A DNA stretch of 64,000 bases from Christiangramia salexigens (GTDB taxonomy: Bacteria; Bacteroidota; Bacteroidia; Flavobacteriales; Flavobacteriaceae). Position 1 is the first letter of the stretch; the number at the start of each line of letters is the position of its first letter. The position numbers and the translations under genes are program-made. Positions 9,701 through 17,944 of the stretch are shown piece after piece. The notes beneath the pieces are model-generated. The model was not told where the DNA came from and searched no databases. It saw only the letters and a program-made list of their open reading frames with translations. The stretch covers positions 514,001 through 578,000 of the forward strand of contig NZ_CP018153.1 in assembly GCF_001889005.1 (NCBI RefSeq), written 5' to 3'.

Positions 9701-10400
9701 AAAGGAGCAGAAAAATGATCTAGAAAGAGCAAACCGTGATCTTGAACAATTTGTTTCCATATGTTCTCATGATCTTCAGGAACCTCTCTCTACAATAAAG
9801 TTTGGTAGTGATGTTCTTGGTAAGATGTATTCAAGTCAATTAGACGAAAAAGGAGAGAACTATATAAAATACATTAAAAATGCTTCCGATAGATTGTCGG
9901 AACAAATTCGGGCTTTGCTGGAGCATTCCAGAATTGGTAAAAATGGTAAGAAAACTCTGGTGGACACCGAAGAGATCGTTGAGGTTGTAAAATATGACCT
10001 TGGCAAAAGTATAAAGGATACAGGAGCCAGGATACATACAGGATCGCTGCCTAAAATTAAGGCGTATGAGGTTGAATTGAGATTACTCTTCCAAAACCTT
10101 ATAAGTAACGCAATTAAGTATGTGCCTAAGGATCGGAAACCGGAAGTTAGAATCTCGGCCTACAGAGAGAATAAGTTCTGGGTATTTTCCATTATGGATA
10201 ATGGAGTGGGAATTTCAAAAGAAGATCAGAATAATATTTTCACCATATTTAACCGTGTTCCGGGAAATGAAGATACTTCCGGGACAGGTGTTGGTCTGGC
10301 TCATGTGGAGAAGATCGTACTTTTACATGAAGGAAGTATATGGGTAGATTCCCAGGAAGGGGTAGGAAGTACATTCTACTTCAAATTGAAAGCTACATAA
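6735..10400 (+). CDS. CheB-CheR-PAS-PAS-histidine kinase fusion
   Basis: This 1221-residue cytoplasmic signalling protein joins several modules. Residues about 22-205 form a CheB methylesterase with the serine motif VGASAGGLEAL, VIQHLSPDYKS and VLSGTGSDGTRG. Residues about 220-480 form a CheR methyltransferase with the SAM-binding VWDVACSTGEEAYSFAM and VCRNLLIYF. A long heptad-like coiled coil rich in NEEL repeats spans about 669-735. PAS domains begin near 757 and 865. The end is a histidine kinase with H-box SICSHDLQEPLSTI (His near 1010) and an ATPase domain with DNGVGISKEDQ and TGVGLAHVEKI. CheB/CheR/PAS hybrids are known in many bacteria, but most lack linked chemoreceptors and their targets are unclear. 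The stop is 3 bp from the phytochrome start, so the two are co-transcribed. Confidence 0.93.
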   Translation: MKSTKENPAAGSVEEKPVEQPRIIAVGASAGGLEALKSFFKNIPATDKNAYVVIQHLSPDYKSMMGELLRKNTSLPIVQITDEMVVKPGQVYLIPPANNLILEDDILRLQEKPPNQTLNLPIDMFFESMAEQRRERAIGVVLSGTGSDGTRGVRAIKENDGMVMVQDPSQAKFDGMPKSAINTGLVDYILPVEEMGPELKEFISTPPIFHFQDGDVQYDEQELNKILNYIDEKAGLDFREYKYATLARRVARRVNICKCKNLSQYFDYLNENEEEVEILYREFLIGVTKFFRDEKVWEVLKEKVFPRLIQEKVDGDILKVWDVACSTGEEAYSFAMCLHDEMERQGKKLEIKIFATDISQPHLDIGSKGIYPESIIADVSKDFLLKYFISKSNGYQINERIRRTVIFSKHNIIKNPPFSNMDMVVCRNLLIYFQNSIQQKAINVLHYALKKEGVLVLGTSESVHSHKESFSEIDRKWKIYRNIKPNTRLNNGISHAAGITPNSSKLIENKSGRERKSVRTQANPIRQKLQSELNETILSQFGGASVFVDGDYNILQAVGEFRKYANLPVSGFSINLLEMLDSDLKYIVQSTFNRAHKQQEQVVYKDAVIQKSKKHKIAADILVKPFTDYSIEGETNYVITFIEKELNLDKFEEVSKISPSSQTKEYVANLEEELKKTKEDLQTSLEEIETSNEELQAANEELLASNEELQSTNEELQSVNEEINTVNAENLQKMDDLAALNADMNNLLKSTEIGVIFLDSEFKIRKFTPAIEKHFSLINGDIGRPIDNFTNSFGLTRKQSFLDRCQKVLTTGKTLEKPIVSREGKNYLQRISPYYDSNKNVNGVVISFIDIETIQKSKEKLIASEKRFKSFYEDDPVLHLSVDPKSSVIVQCNKKAVQKLGFESKDDLIGKPIHDMFDESSQLSAINLNSTFKKTGELVNIDQNMITKDKKVLPVILNATAEKDENNELRTIRYTCVDISALKIAQEQLKEQKNDLERANRDLEQFVSICSHDLQEPLSTIKFGSDVLGKMYSSQLDEKGENYIKYIKNASDRLSEQIRALLEHSRIGKNGKKTLVDTEEIVEVVKYDLGKSIKDTGARIHTGSLPKIKAYEVELRLLFQNLISNAIKYVPKDRKPEVRISAYRENKFWVFSIMDNGVGISKEDQNNIFTIFNRVPGNEDTSGTGVGLAHVEKIVLLHEGSIWVDSQEGVGSTFYFKLKAT

Positions 10401-10403
10401 TAT

Positions 10404-12614
10404 ATGTCTCAAATTCTTTATCCTGAAAAAGTGGATATGACGAACTGTGAAAAAGAACCTATCCATATTATCGGGAAGACGCAGGCACACGGGGTTCTCG
10501 TTGCCTGCGATAAGAAAACCCTTAAGATTTCACAGATCGGTCAAAACTCCGAATCCTTTTTTGGGATTCACCATTCAAAGCTATTAGGCGAGAATGTTAG
10601 TACTCTTATTGGTGCTGAACTATCTGAAAGTCTCCGTACTGATGATGGTAATGAGGAATTCAGTGAGGTGAATGAATTAGAATTAAATGGGAGACATTTT
10701 GTAATGATCCCTCATATTTCAGGTGATAGTCTTATTTTGGATTTTGAACCTGTTAATAAGGATAGCAATCCTTATAAATATCAGAAACAACTTACCAGAA
10801 TACTGAACATTTTAGGAGCTTCAGATTCACCTGAAAGTCTTTGTATAGACGCTGCCAGGATCACCAAGAACATTTTTGGTTATGATAGGGTGATGATCTA
10901 TAAATTTGATGAGGAATGGAATGGTCAGGTGATTGCCGAGGAAAAAGAAGATGAACTGGAAAGCTGGCTTGGTCTTCACTATCCAGCAGGTGATATACCT
11001 AAGCAATCCAGGGAGTTGTTTCTTCGTCAACGCATTAGAATAATTTCTAATGTTAATTACAAGCCTATCCCTATAGAGCCTGCATTATCACCTGTTAGCG
11101 GAGAACCATTGGACCTATCCAGGTCTCAATTACGAGGAGTATCGCCAATACATATAGAATACCTTCAAAATATGAAGGTGGGTGCATCTTTAACCGCCGC
11201 ATTAATAAGTAATGGGAAATTATGGGGTTTATTGGCTTGTCATCACTATTCAGAAAAGTATATCAATTATTATCAGAGACAAACCTGTGACTTTCTCACG
11301 CAGATATTTTCTAATGAATTAACCTTAAAAGAAACCAACCGCTACCTCTCCAAACTCGATGAATGGAGCAAGATCAAATCTCAATTGATAGAGCAGATAG
11401 GAAAGAAAGGTAGGATCAAAAAAGGTTTGCTGGATAATTCAGTGCTGTTTACAGATCTTCTGGATTGTAGTGGCGGTGCGGTATTTTATAAGAATAAGCT
11501 TCGGCTGGTTGGAGAAACGCCGTCTAAAACTCAGGTGAAATCTTTGATAAAGGATTTTCTTTCAAACAATGAAGAAACTTTGTTCTTCACTAAGAATCTG
11601 GTAAAAGTTTATCCTCCTGCACAGGAATTTCTTTCTACTGCTTCGGGTGTTTTAAGTGTAAAACTGGGCGAGAGCGATAACGACTTCTTGATCTGGTTTA
11701 GGCCGGAGGTTGTTCAAAATCTTAGCTGGGGTGGAAATCCAAAAAATAAGGCAAGCTTTGATGAATCAAAGCAACGTATGACCCCAAGGAAGTCTTTTGA
11801 GAAATGGACACAGGAGTTAACTGGGTATTCTGAATCATGGAAGGATTACCAGATCAGTGCAGCGAAAGCTATTCGAGAGAACCTTAGTAGTATTATTCTT
11901 GAAAAACAGAAAAAGGAAATTGAAAAGCTTAATAAAAAAATAGTTACAGCTCATAAGGAACTTGAATTATTCAGCCAGGGGCTTTCTCATGATCTTAAAG
12001 GACCTTTACGCGGTGTGGAGGGATATGCTCAGATAATAAAAGAAGATTATTTTGATGTGCTGGATAAGGATGGTAAGCAAGCCGTAGAAACCATTTTGAA
12101 ATCATCTTCAGACATGAGGGATATTATAGATAATATTCTCTCTTTTGCCGGAATTTCCAGCAAGAATATTAAACGCAAATCTTTCAATTTGAACTCCTTG
12201 TTGGACAGTCTTATCAATACTACGAATCCTTCAGTAAACTATCCAAATACGACAGTAAAAATAGCAAATGATCTTCCGAATATGAGAGGAGATAAAAAGA
12301 TGATTGCCCGTGTATGGTCTAATCTTTTATCTAATGCATTTAAATATTCCGAATTTGAGGATAAACCAGAGATTGAGATAGGAAGCACCGAAAAGAAAGG
12401 GAAAGTGATCTATTTTATCCGGGACAACGGCGTGGGAATTGATCCAGCTAATTCTGAAAAGATTTTCAACCTCTTTTCAAGGTTTTCAGGTAGTAAATTC
12501 AAGGGAACAGGAATTGGCCTCGCAATAGCACATAAGATCATAGAAAAGCATCAGGGAAAGATTTGGGTTGAGAGCGAAACAGGCAAGGGCTCTACCTTCT
12601 ATTTCCACGTTTAA
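10404..12614 (+). CDS. Bacteriophytochrome histidine kinase (red/far-red photoreceptor)
   Basis: The 736-residue protein has the full PAS-GAF-PHY-kinase order. Near the N-terminus, TNCEKEPIHIIGKTQAHG contains Cys15, placed as the biliverdin-linking cysteine of bacteriophytochromes. The GAF domain has YPAGDIPKQSREL, matching the PASDIP motif apart from Ser to Gly, plus SPIHIEYLQNM and LWGLLACHHY. The PHY tongue shows the PRxSF motif as TPRKSFEKW. The C-terminus has H-box FSQGLSHDLKGPLRG (about residue 525) and DNGVGIDPANS plus GTGIGLAIAHK of the ATPase domain. Its chromophore would come from the heme oxygenase two genes downstream. It should autophosphorylate in a light-dependent way and pass phosphate to the next gene's receiver. 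Confidence 0.95.
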   Translation: MSQILYPEKVDMTNCEKEPIHIIGKTQAHGVLVACDKKTLKISQIGQNSESFFGIHHSKLLGENVSTLIGAELSESLRTDDGNEEFSEVNELELNGRHFVMIPHISGDSLILDFEPVNKDSNPYKYQKQLTRILNILGASDSPESLCIDAARITKNIFGYDRVMIYKFDEEWNGQVIAEEKEDELESWLGLHYPAGDIPKQSRELFLRQRIRIISNVNYKPIPIEPALSPVSGEPLDLSRSQLRGVSPIHIEYLQNMKVGASLTAALISNGKLWGLLACHHYSEKYINYYQRQTCDFLTQIFSNELTLKETNRYLSKLDEWSKIKSQLIEQIGKKGRIKKGLLDNSVLFTDLLDCSGGAVFYKNKLRLVGETPSKTQVKSLIKDFLSNNEETLFFTKNLVKVYPPAQEFLSTASGVLSVKLGESDNDFLIWFRPEVVQNLSWGGNPKNKASFDESKQRMTPRKSFEKWTQELTGYSESWKDYQISAAKAIRENLSSIILEKQKKEIEKLNKKIVTAHKELELFSQGLSHDLKGPLRGVEGYAQIIKEDYFDVLDKDGKQAVETILKSSSDMRDIIDNILSFAGISSKNIKRKSFNLNSLLDSLINTTNPSVNYPNTTVKIANDLPNMRGDKKMIARVWSNLLSNAFKYSEFEDKPEIEIGSTEKKGKVIYFIRDNGVGIDPANSEKIFNLFSRFSGSKFKGTGIGLAIAHKIIEKHQGKIWVESETGKGSTFYFHV

Positions 12615-12682
12615 CAGTTCTAAATTGGTTGTTAAACTGGAATATTTTATTTTCGTTAGGTTTTACTGATATAATCGAACGA

Positions 12683-13240
12683 ATGATTAAAATTCCATTG
12701 AGAATATTGCTTGTAGAGGACCTGGAGTCTGATGTTGCTCTGATAAAAAGGCAAATTCGCAAAATAGTTGAAAGCCCAGTCATTGAAGTGACCGATAATC
12801 TCTCAGATTGTCATGATTTGCTGATTAATTTCGCGCCAGACATTGTTTTATCAGATTATAATCTGCCTAATTGCACTGGTTTGGATATTATGGAGCTGGT
12901 GAAGAATTTTGATGAAAGTATCGATTTTATTTTCATTACGGGAACTATAGATGATGAGGAACTGGCAGCAAATACTATACTTAACGGAGCTTCGGGTTAT
13001 ATTCTGAAAAAGCACATGAATAACCTTTCCGAAAAGCTGAAGCCTTATTTCAAGAAGCTCATATTTAATATGACCGCCAGAGATGATCTGCGTGAAAGGA
13101 TTAGAAATAATAAAATTACGGTTAATCAGATCTATGATTACTTAGATAAGATCAATGCCGATAATGCAGAGCAAAAGGAGAATATTGCGAAAATAAGAAG
13201 TGCAATTAATTTGTTTAATATGGATGAGGATGCTGAGTAG
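12683..13240 (+). CDS. Single-domain response regulator, probable phytochrome partner
   Basis: From the ATG at 12683 the protein reads MIKIPLRILLVEDLESDVAL and is a CheY-like receiver with acidic pocket ED, phospho-acceptor Asp in DIVLSDYNLP, the FITGT switch position and a conserved Lys in ILKKHM. A further in-frame ATG at 12629 would add 18 residues outside the receiver fold and is less likely. After the receiver come about 65 residues of helical, charged sequence with no DNA-binding domain. This resembles Rcp1-type regulators that pair with phytochromes. Its stop overlaps the start of the heme oxygenase gene by 11 bp, so translation is coupled. Confidence 0.88.
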   Translation: MIKIPLRILLVEDLESDVALIKRQIRKIVESPVIEVTDNLSDCHDLLINFAPDIVLSDYNLPNCTGLDIMELVKNFDESIDFIFITGTIDDEELAANTILNGASGYILKKHMNNLSEKLKPYFKKLIFNMTARDDLRERIRNNKITVNQIYDYLDKINADNAEQKENIAKIRSAINLFNMDEDAE

Positions 13241-13784
13241 GTTAAGGGAAGCAACGGCACAACAACATAAGGATCTTGAGAAAGAAAATCTTGCCAATAA
13301 GATCATGGATCACTCCATAGATATTGAGGAATATAAATTACTGCTATTTCAAAACTATCTTGCATACTGTAAAGTTGAAAAGGAACTTGTAAAATATCTT
13401 GACAGTTACGAACCGGTTAAAACTAGAAAGCTGAAGAAGGATCTTATGAATTTGGGAATTGAAGATCTGGATTGTGAAGATTTTGCTGAATTCTACTGTA
13501 AAAATGAAGCAGAAGCCATGGGAGCAGCCTATGTTGTGGAAGGTTCTGCGATGGGAGGAATGTTAATTGGAAAAGAGATAACTGCTTGCGAAAATCTGCG
13601 ATCCGTTGGGGAGCAGAACTTTTTTGATGGTAAAAGAGAAAGTATCAAAAATTGGAATGATTACCTTAAACTTCTCAGATCTCGTGATTTTACACAAGAT
13701 GAAATAGAAGCTGCGGCAAAAAAGGCTGTTGAAACTTTTGAATTATTCGGTAAAGCTTTTTCTGTAAGTTTTAGCCAATATTAA
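13230..13784 (+). CDS. bphO: Biliverdin-producing heme oxygenase
   Basis: From the ATG at 13230 the protein reads MLSRLREATAQQHKDLEKEN, with His13 in the position of the proximal heme ligand. Further on, AYVVEGSAMGGMLIGKEI matches the glycine-rich distal helix of bacterial heme oxygenases. The enzyme opens heme to biliverdin, Fe2+ and CO. In phytochrome operons this supplies the chromophore. A start at 13200 would add ten residues that read poorly for this family, so 13230 is preferred. Overlap with the response regulator gene and co-orientation with the phytochrome make the pathway link strong. Confidence 0.9.
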   Translation: MLSRLREATAQQHKDLEKENLANKIMDHSIDIEEYKLLLFQNYLAYCKVEKELVKYLDSYEPVKTRKLKKDLMNLGIEDLDCEDFAEFYCKNEAEAMGAAYVVEGSAMGGMLIGKEITACENLRSVGEQNFFDGKRESIKNWNDYLKLLRSRDFTQDEIEAAAKKAVETFELFGKAFSVSFSQY

Positions 13785-13811
13785 TGTTTTTAGGGTTCTT
13801 TAAGTCCTGGT

Positions 13812-14384
13812 CTATAGCCGAACCTTTTCCAGTTCCTTAACTTCTCCCGGTTGCATATTTTCCAGCATTTCGTTTCCTATTCTTACTCTAACTAATCGTA
13901 AGGTTGGGTAACCTACCGCTGCTGTCATTTTCTTTACCTGACGAAATTTTCCCTCGGTTAAAGTAATACTGATCCAACTGGTAGGTCCATGTCTCGGATC
14001 TCTTATCTTTTTTGCCCTTTCCGGAAATTCTGGTGCTTCTTCCAATTTAAAGGCTTTGCATGGAATTGTTTGATAGCTTTTTCCCTGAATACTGATCTCA
14101 ACTCCCTTTTCAAGGAGCTTTACTTTTTCATCCGGTATTATGCCATCTACCTGTACATAATATTCCTTTTCAGAATTACCTGCTGTAATCTTAGTGCTAA
14201 GCTTCCCATTAGTAGTTAATAATAAAAGACCCTCTGAATCCTTGTCCAGTCGTCCTACTGCCATCGTGCCCTCAGGAAAATCATGTAACTCACCTAATAA
14301 TTTAAATTTCTTTGCCGCTTTCTGATTGGTGATGAACTGGCTTAGAAAGCCATAAGGCTTATATATTTTAAAATGTTGTGCCAT
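13812..14384 (-). CDS. rRNA pseudouridine synthase, RsuA/RluE type
   Basis: Starting from the ATG at 14384 (MAQHFKIYKPYGFLSQF), the protein is about 190 residues. The catalytic region is GRLDKDSEGLLLLTTNG, with the Asp in GRLDxDxxGLL that all RsuA/RluB/E/F enzymes use. Further motifs are KEYYVQVDG and EGKFRQVKKMTAAVG. There is no N-terminal S4 domain, which fits RluE (modifies U2457 of 23S rRNA in E. coli) better than RsuA or RluB. A start at 14447 is possible but adds 21 residues outside the fold. It runs convergently toward bphO with a 27-bp gap. Confidence 0.88.
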   Translation of the reverse strand: MAQHFKIYKPYGFLSQFITNQKAAKKFKLLGELHDFPEGTMAVGRLDKDSEGLLLLTTNGKLSTKITAGNSEKEYYVQVDGIIPDEKVKLLEKGVEISIQGKSYQTIPCKAFKLEEAPEFPERAKKIRDPRHGPTSWISITLTEGKFRQVKKMTAAVGYPTLRLVRVRIGNEMLENMQPGEVKELEKVRL

Positions 14385-14478
14385 GGGTGTAAATATGCAA
14401 AATTCACCATTTTTAAGTATTGCTGCAAATTTAACTAGCATATACATTTGATATGAATAATTAAACTTAATTCATTAA

Positions 14479-15090
14479 ATGAAAAACTTATTTGTCGCTT
14501 TTATCGTTTTAATAACCGGTTTTAGCGTTAATTCCCAGGAATTACCAAAAAGGATCGGGGTGAAAACCGGATTCCCGAACGGTATGGGAGTAAATTTTGA
14601 ATACGTAACCAATTTGCTGGAAGGGAAACTGGCCCCTAATGCCGAATTTTCTGTGATCCCGGTTAAACATTGGATGGCTAAGAGTCTTTCAGACAGAGAT
14701 GGTACGATATATTATTATCAGGCTGGAATGAACTATTATATTCTTGAACCTGGTAAAGGTTTCTATGGGAACCTAAGCTATGGCTATCTTAAAGGCGATG
14801 GTGTTGCCTATAATGTACGCGCTGAAAATCGTAATGCACTTGGACAATACCCTGTGGGAACCGGATATTTTAAAGAGAGTAATCACTCAATAAACTTAAA
14901 GGCTGGAAATAAGATTGGAAACAAATATTATTTTAGACCAGAGGTTGGCTATGCATTCAATAATTTGCCTAAAGAGTACGCTGTGGATGTTAGGTTTCAG
15001 GATGAAACATCAGAAGTTCAATATGAATCCATTCCCGGAGTTTTTACCAAAGGAATATTATTTAATATTGGTGCTGGAATAGCATTCTAA
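14479..15090 (+). CDS. Secreted or outer-membrane protein of unknown function
   Basis: The 203-residue protein starts with a clear Sec signal (MKNLFVAFIVLITGFSVNSQ). The remainder has alternating aromatic and polar residues (for example YYYQAGMNYYILEP, GFYGNLSYGYLKGDG and YYFRPEVGYAF), suggesting a small beta-barrel in the outer membrane. The last residues GAGIAF end in Phe, as in many outer-membrane barrels. I do not recognise a named family. It is followed at once by a strong terminator and is divergent from the pseudouridine synthase gene. Confidence 0.75.
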   Translation: MKNLFVAFIVLITGFSVNSQELPKRIGVKTGFPNGMGVNFEYVTNLLEGKLAPNAEFSVIPVKHWMAKSLSDRDGTIYYYQAGMNYYILEPGKGFYGNLSYGYLKGDGVAYNVRAENRNALGQYPVGTGYFKESNHSINLKAGNKIGNKYYFRPEVGYAFNNLPKEYAVDVRFQDETSEVQYESIPGVFTKGILFNIGAGIAF

Positions 15091-15092
15091 GT

Positions 15093-15117
15093 AAAGAGCC
15101 GAAAGGCTCTTTTTTTA
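15093..15117 (+). terminator. Rho-independent terminator between convergent genes
   Basis: The stem AAAGAGCC / GGCTCTTT with a GAAA tetraloop is followed by a T run. It sits between two converging stop codons and probably serves both. Confidence 0.88.
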
Positions 15118-15801
15118 TTATATAAGGTCGAATGCCTGCGCATATTGAGTAAATCCATAGGTGCTTTTGATCTTCAATTTTTCCTTGATATTAGTTCTAT
15201 GAGTATTTACAGTATCAAACGAAATATGCAATTCATCTGCGATCTCTGCAGAACTTTTTCCAACAGCTACAAGACTAAGGACTTCTTTTTCTCTTTTTCC
15301 TAATAGAATAAATTTTTCAAGATTTTGTTTGAAGAAAACATTTTCAGCCACCAGCCGATTCATTTTTTTAGGAATATGTGTCAGTTGATCAATCGGGTTA
15401 GCAATCGTTATTAAATATTCCGGACCAGATGGATCTATATGGAATAATTTAGCCGAGCAATTATGCCAGAACCAGTCCTCGAGTTTTGATGACCATATCT
15501 GCTGAAAAAAGTGGATCTCCGGATCTTTTTTTTTGGGTTGGGTTAATATTTTTATCTGCTCTTCGAAATCATCAATATCTTCATTTCGGAAAAATGAGTT
15601 ATAAAGGGGGTGTTCTTCTCCCCAAACTTGCTTTAGGTCACACCCGATAAATTTTAATCCCCTCTTGGAAATAAAAACGGGCTTAAAAGAATCCAATTCC
15701 CGGATAATTATAATACCCGGAAGCTGGTTTTCTACATTTTGAATATCTTTTATTTTTTCCTGAAGAGAATTCACTTTTAAATTTTTATTTAATGCTATCA
15801 A
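15118..15801 (-). CDS. LuxR-type transcriptional regulator with PAS-like N-terminus
   Basis: The C-terminal 65 residues are a LuxR helix-turn-helix: LGKREKEVLSLVAVGKSSAE followed by IADELHISFDTVNTHRTNI. The N-terminal 140 residues look like a PAS sensor (LPGIIIIRELDSFKPVFISK). No receiver aspartate pattern is seen, so it is not a classic response regulator. The longest frame starts with TTG at 15801, overlapping the upstream oligopeptidase gene by 17 bp. A GTG at 15774 lies after that gene's stop and is an equally plausible start. The arrangement suggests co-transcription with the peptidase. The target genes are unknown. Confidence 0.82.
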   Translation of the reverse strand: MIALNKNLKVNSLQEKIKDIQNVENQLPGIIIIRELDSFKPVFISKRGLKFIGCDLKQVWGEEHPLYNSFFRNEDIDDFEEQIKILTQPKKKDPEIHFFQQIWSSKLEDWFWHNCSAKLFHIDPSGPEYLITIANPIDQLTHIPKKMNRLVAENVFFKQNLEKFILLGKREKEVLSLVAVGKSSAEIADELHISFDTVNTHRTNIKEKLKIKSTYGFTQYAQAFDLI

Positions 15802-17944
15802 CAGGGAAACCGCGATCGCGCATTAATGCATCGATCTTCGCCTCTCTGCCACGAAATTTTTTATAAGCTTCGGCTGGGTCCATTGCGTTTCTGGGAGCAA
15901 AAAGATACTTCACAAGTTTGTGCGCAAGTTCTTTATCATAATAACCCTGGGGCGCATTAGCAAAGGCTTCGGCGGCATCGGCTGTTAAAACATCAGCCCA
16001 AAGGTATCCATAGTAACCTGCTGCATAACCTTCACCGGAAAAAATATGGCTGAAATGCGGTGTCCTGTGACGCATTACGATCTCTTCCGGCATATTTAAT
16101 TCTTTCAGGGTCTCTCGCTCAAAGTTCTCTATATCTATTTTTTCAGGATCTGTAGTATGGTATTTCATATCCATGATCGCAGACGCTAAAAATTCTGTAG
16201 TTGCAAACCCCTGATTAAAGGTGGAGGCCTTTCTTATTTTTTCTACCAGGGATTGTGGAATAACCTCATTGGTTTCATGATGACGAAGAAATTTATCAAT
16301 GATTTTATCTGTAGATAGCCAGCGCTCAAGTAATTGAGACTGGAATTCGGTATAATCACGAACTCCACCATTCAAAGTAGGGTATTCCACATTAGCTGAA
16401 AGAAAATGCAATGCGTGTCCAAATTCATGAAAGAAGGTGGTCGCATCATCCCAGGAAACCAGAACAGGTTCCTCCGGAGCGGGCGCAATGAAATTAGAAT
16501 TGTTTGAGGCAAGAACTGGTTTTTCTCCTGTTAACTTATTATAACCGCGATAGGTAGTTGCCCAGGCACCAGATCTTTTGCCTTGTCTTGCATAGGGATC
16601 CAGATACCAAAGACCAATCACTTTTTGTGAAGATTTATCGCGAACTTCCCAAACTTTTACATCTTTATGAAATACCGGGACCGTGTTTTCCTCAACCGCT
16701 TTAAATTCATAATTGAATAGCTCTTCGGCGGCAAAGAAAAGGGCCTGTGTTAAGTTGGTTAATTCCAGATATTGCTTTATTTCCTCCCCATCCAGATCAT
16801 ATCTTTGCTTTCTCACCTTCTCAGCATAAAACCGGTAATCCCATGGTTCAATCTTTATATTATCGCCTTCCTGTTCAGCCAGCCTCTGCATGTCTTGAAC
16901 TTCTTCTTTAACCCTGGCAAGCGCGGCAGGCCAGACCTTTAGCATAAGATCCATCGCATTTTCAGGAGTTTTTGCCATTCTGTTTTGCAATCGCCATTCC
17001 GCATAATTCTCATAACCGAGTAATGCTACTCTCTTATCTCTAAGTTTCAATATTTTTGAGATGATCTCTTTATTATCAAATTCATCATTATTATCTCCAC
17101 GGGAATAATACTTCCTCCATACTTGTTCCCTTAACTTTCTCTCGGTAGAATAAGTGAGAAATGGATCCATTGAGGAGCGTGTATTGGTGATGGCGTATTT
17201 CCCTTCATTTCCTCTATCTAAAGCAGCCTTGGCAGCCGACTTTTTAAAAGAATCTGGCAAACCACCAAGTTGGTCCTCATCTAAATAAGTAACGTAGTTC
17301 TCCTCATCTGCCAGGATATTACTCGAAAATTGAGTATATAAGGCTGAAAGTTCCTTGTTGATCTGTGCATAACGTTCTTTATCTGCCTTGTTCAGGTTGG
17401 CGCCTTGCATAGCAAACTCTTCGTAAATAAGGTTTAAGGTGCGTTGTTCTGCGTCGGGTAATGGATTTTGTTGGGACTTATCATACATCTTTTTAATTCT
17501 TAGAAATAATTTCTCATTCTGATTTATAGCCGATTGATAATCAGAAATTTCGGGAGCAAGTTCTTTCTGAACTTTTCTGAATTCAGGTGTGGAGATATTA
17601 CTACTAAAAATTCCATAGTAAACGAAGACCCGTTCCAGATCATTGCCGGCTTCTTCCAGAGGAATTATAGTGTTTTCAAAATTTGCTGCTTCCGGATTTT
17701 CTGTGATTTTATCAATTTCAGCAAGATGGAGCTTAATACCTTTCCGTATTGCAGGCTTAATAATTTCGACATTCATTTCATCAAAGGCCGAAACTCCCTG
17801 ATACGGTCCCGTCCAGTCACTCAGCATTGGGTTCTTCATATCGATATTTTGATTGTTTGTTTCAGGAATATTGGCGCATCCTGTTGTAATAGCGAGGCAA
17901 AATATGCCTATTCTTTGTTTAATCTTTGATTTTTTCAAGACCAT
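15785..17944 (-). CDS. dcp: M3 family oligopeptidase (peptidyl-dipeptidase Dcp-like) lipoprotein
   Basis: The 719-residue protein has the M3 zinc motif HEFGHALHF near residue 505, preceded by ATTFFHEFG. The N-terminus (IGIFCLAITTGCANIPE) contains a lipobox-like Cys, so it is likely exported and lipid-anchored, unlike the cytoplasmic E. coli enzyme. M3 peptidyl-dipeptidases release dipeptides from the C-terminus of short peptides. Length fits Dcp (about 680 residues plus signal). The regulator gene downstream overlaps its stop. The gap upstream is unusually long at 714 bp. Confidence 0.92.
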   Translation of the reverse strand: MVLKKSKIKQRIGIFCLAITTGCANIPETNNQNIDMKNPMLSDWTGPYQGVSAFDEMNVEIIKPAIRKGIKLHLAEIDKITENPEAANFENTIIPLEEAGNDLERVFVYYGIFSSNISTPEFRKVQKELAPEISDYQSAINQNEKLFLRIKKMYDKSQQNPLPDAEQRTLNLIYEEFAMQGANLNKADKERYAQINKELSALYTQFSSNILADEENYVTYLDEDQLGGLPDSFKKSAAKAALDRGNEGKYAITNTRSSMDPFLTYSTERKLREQVWRKYYSRGDNNDEFDNKEIISKILKLRDKRVALLGYENYAEWRLQNRMAKTPENAMDLMLKVWPAALARVKEEVQDMQRLAEQEGDNIKIEPWDYRFYAEKVRKQRYDLDGEEIKQYLELTNLTQALFFAAEELFNYEFKAVEENTVPVFHKDVKVWEVRDKSSQKVIGLWYLDPYARQGKRSGAWATTYRGYNKLTGEKPVLASNNSNFIAPAPEEPVLVSWDDATTFFHEFGHALHFLSANVEYPTLNGGVRDYTEFQSQLLERWLSTDKIIDKFLRHHETNEVIPQSLVEKIRKASTFNQGFATTEFLASAIMDMKYHTTDPEKIDIENFERETLKELNMPEEIVMRHRTPHFSHIFSGEGYAAGYYGYLWADVLTADAAEAFANAPQGYYDKELAHKLVKYLFAPRNAMDPAEAYKKFRGREAKIDALMRDRGFPVDSIK

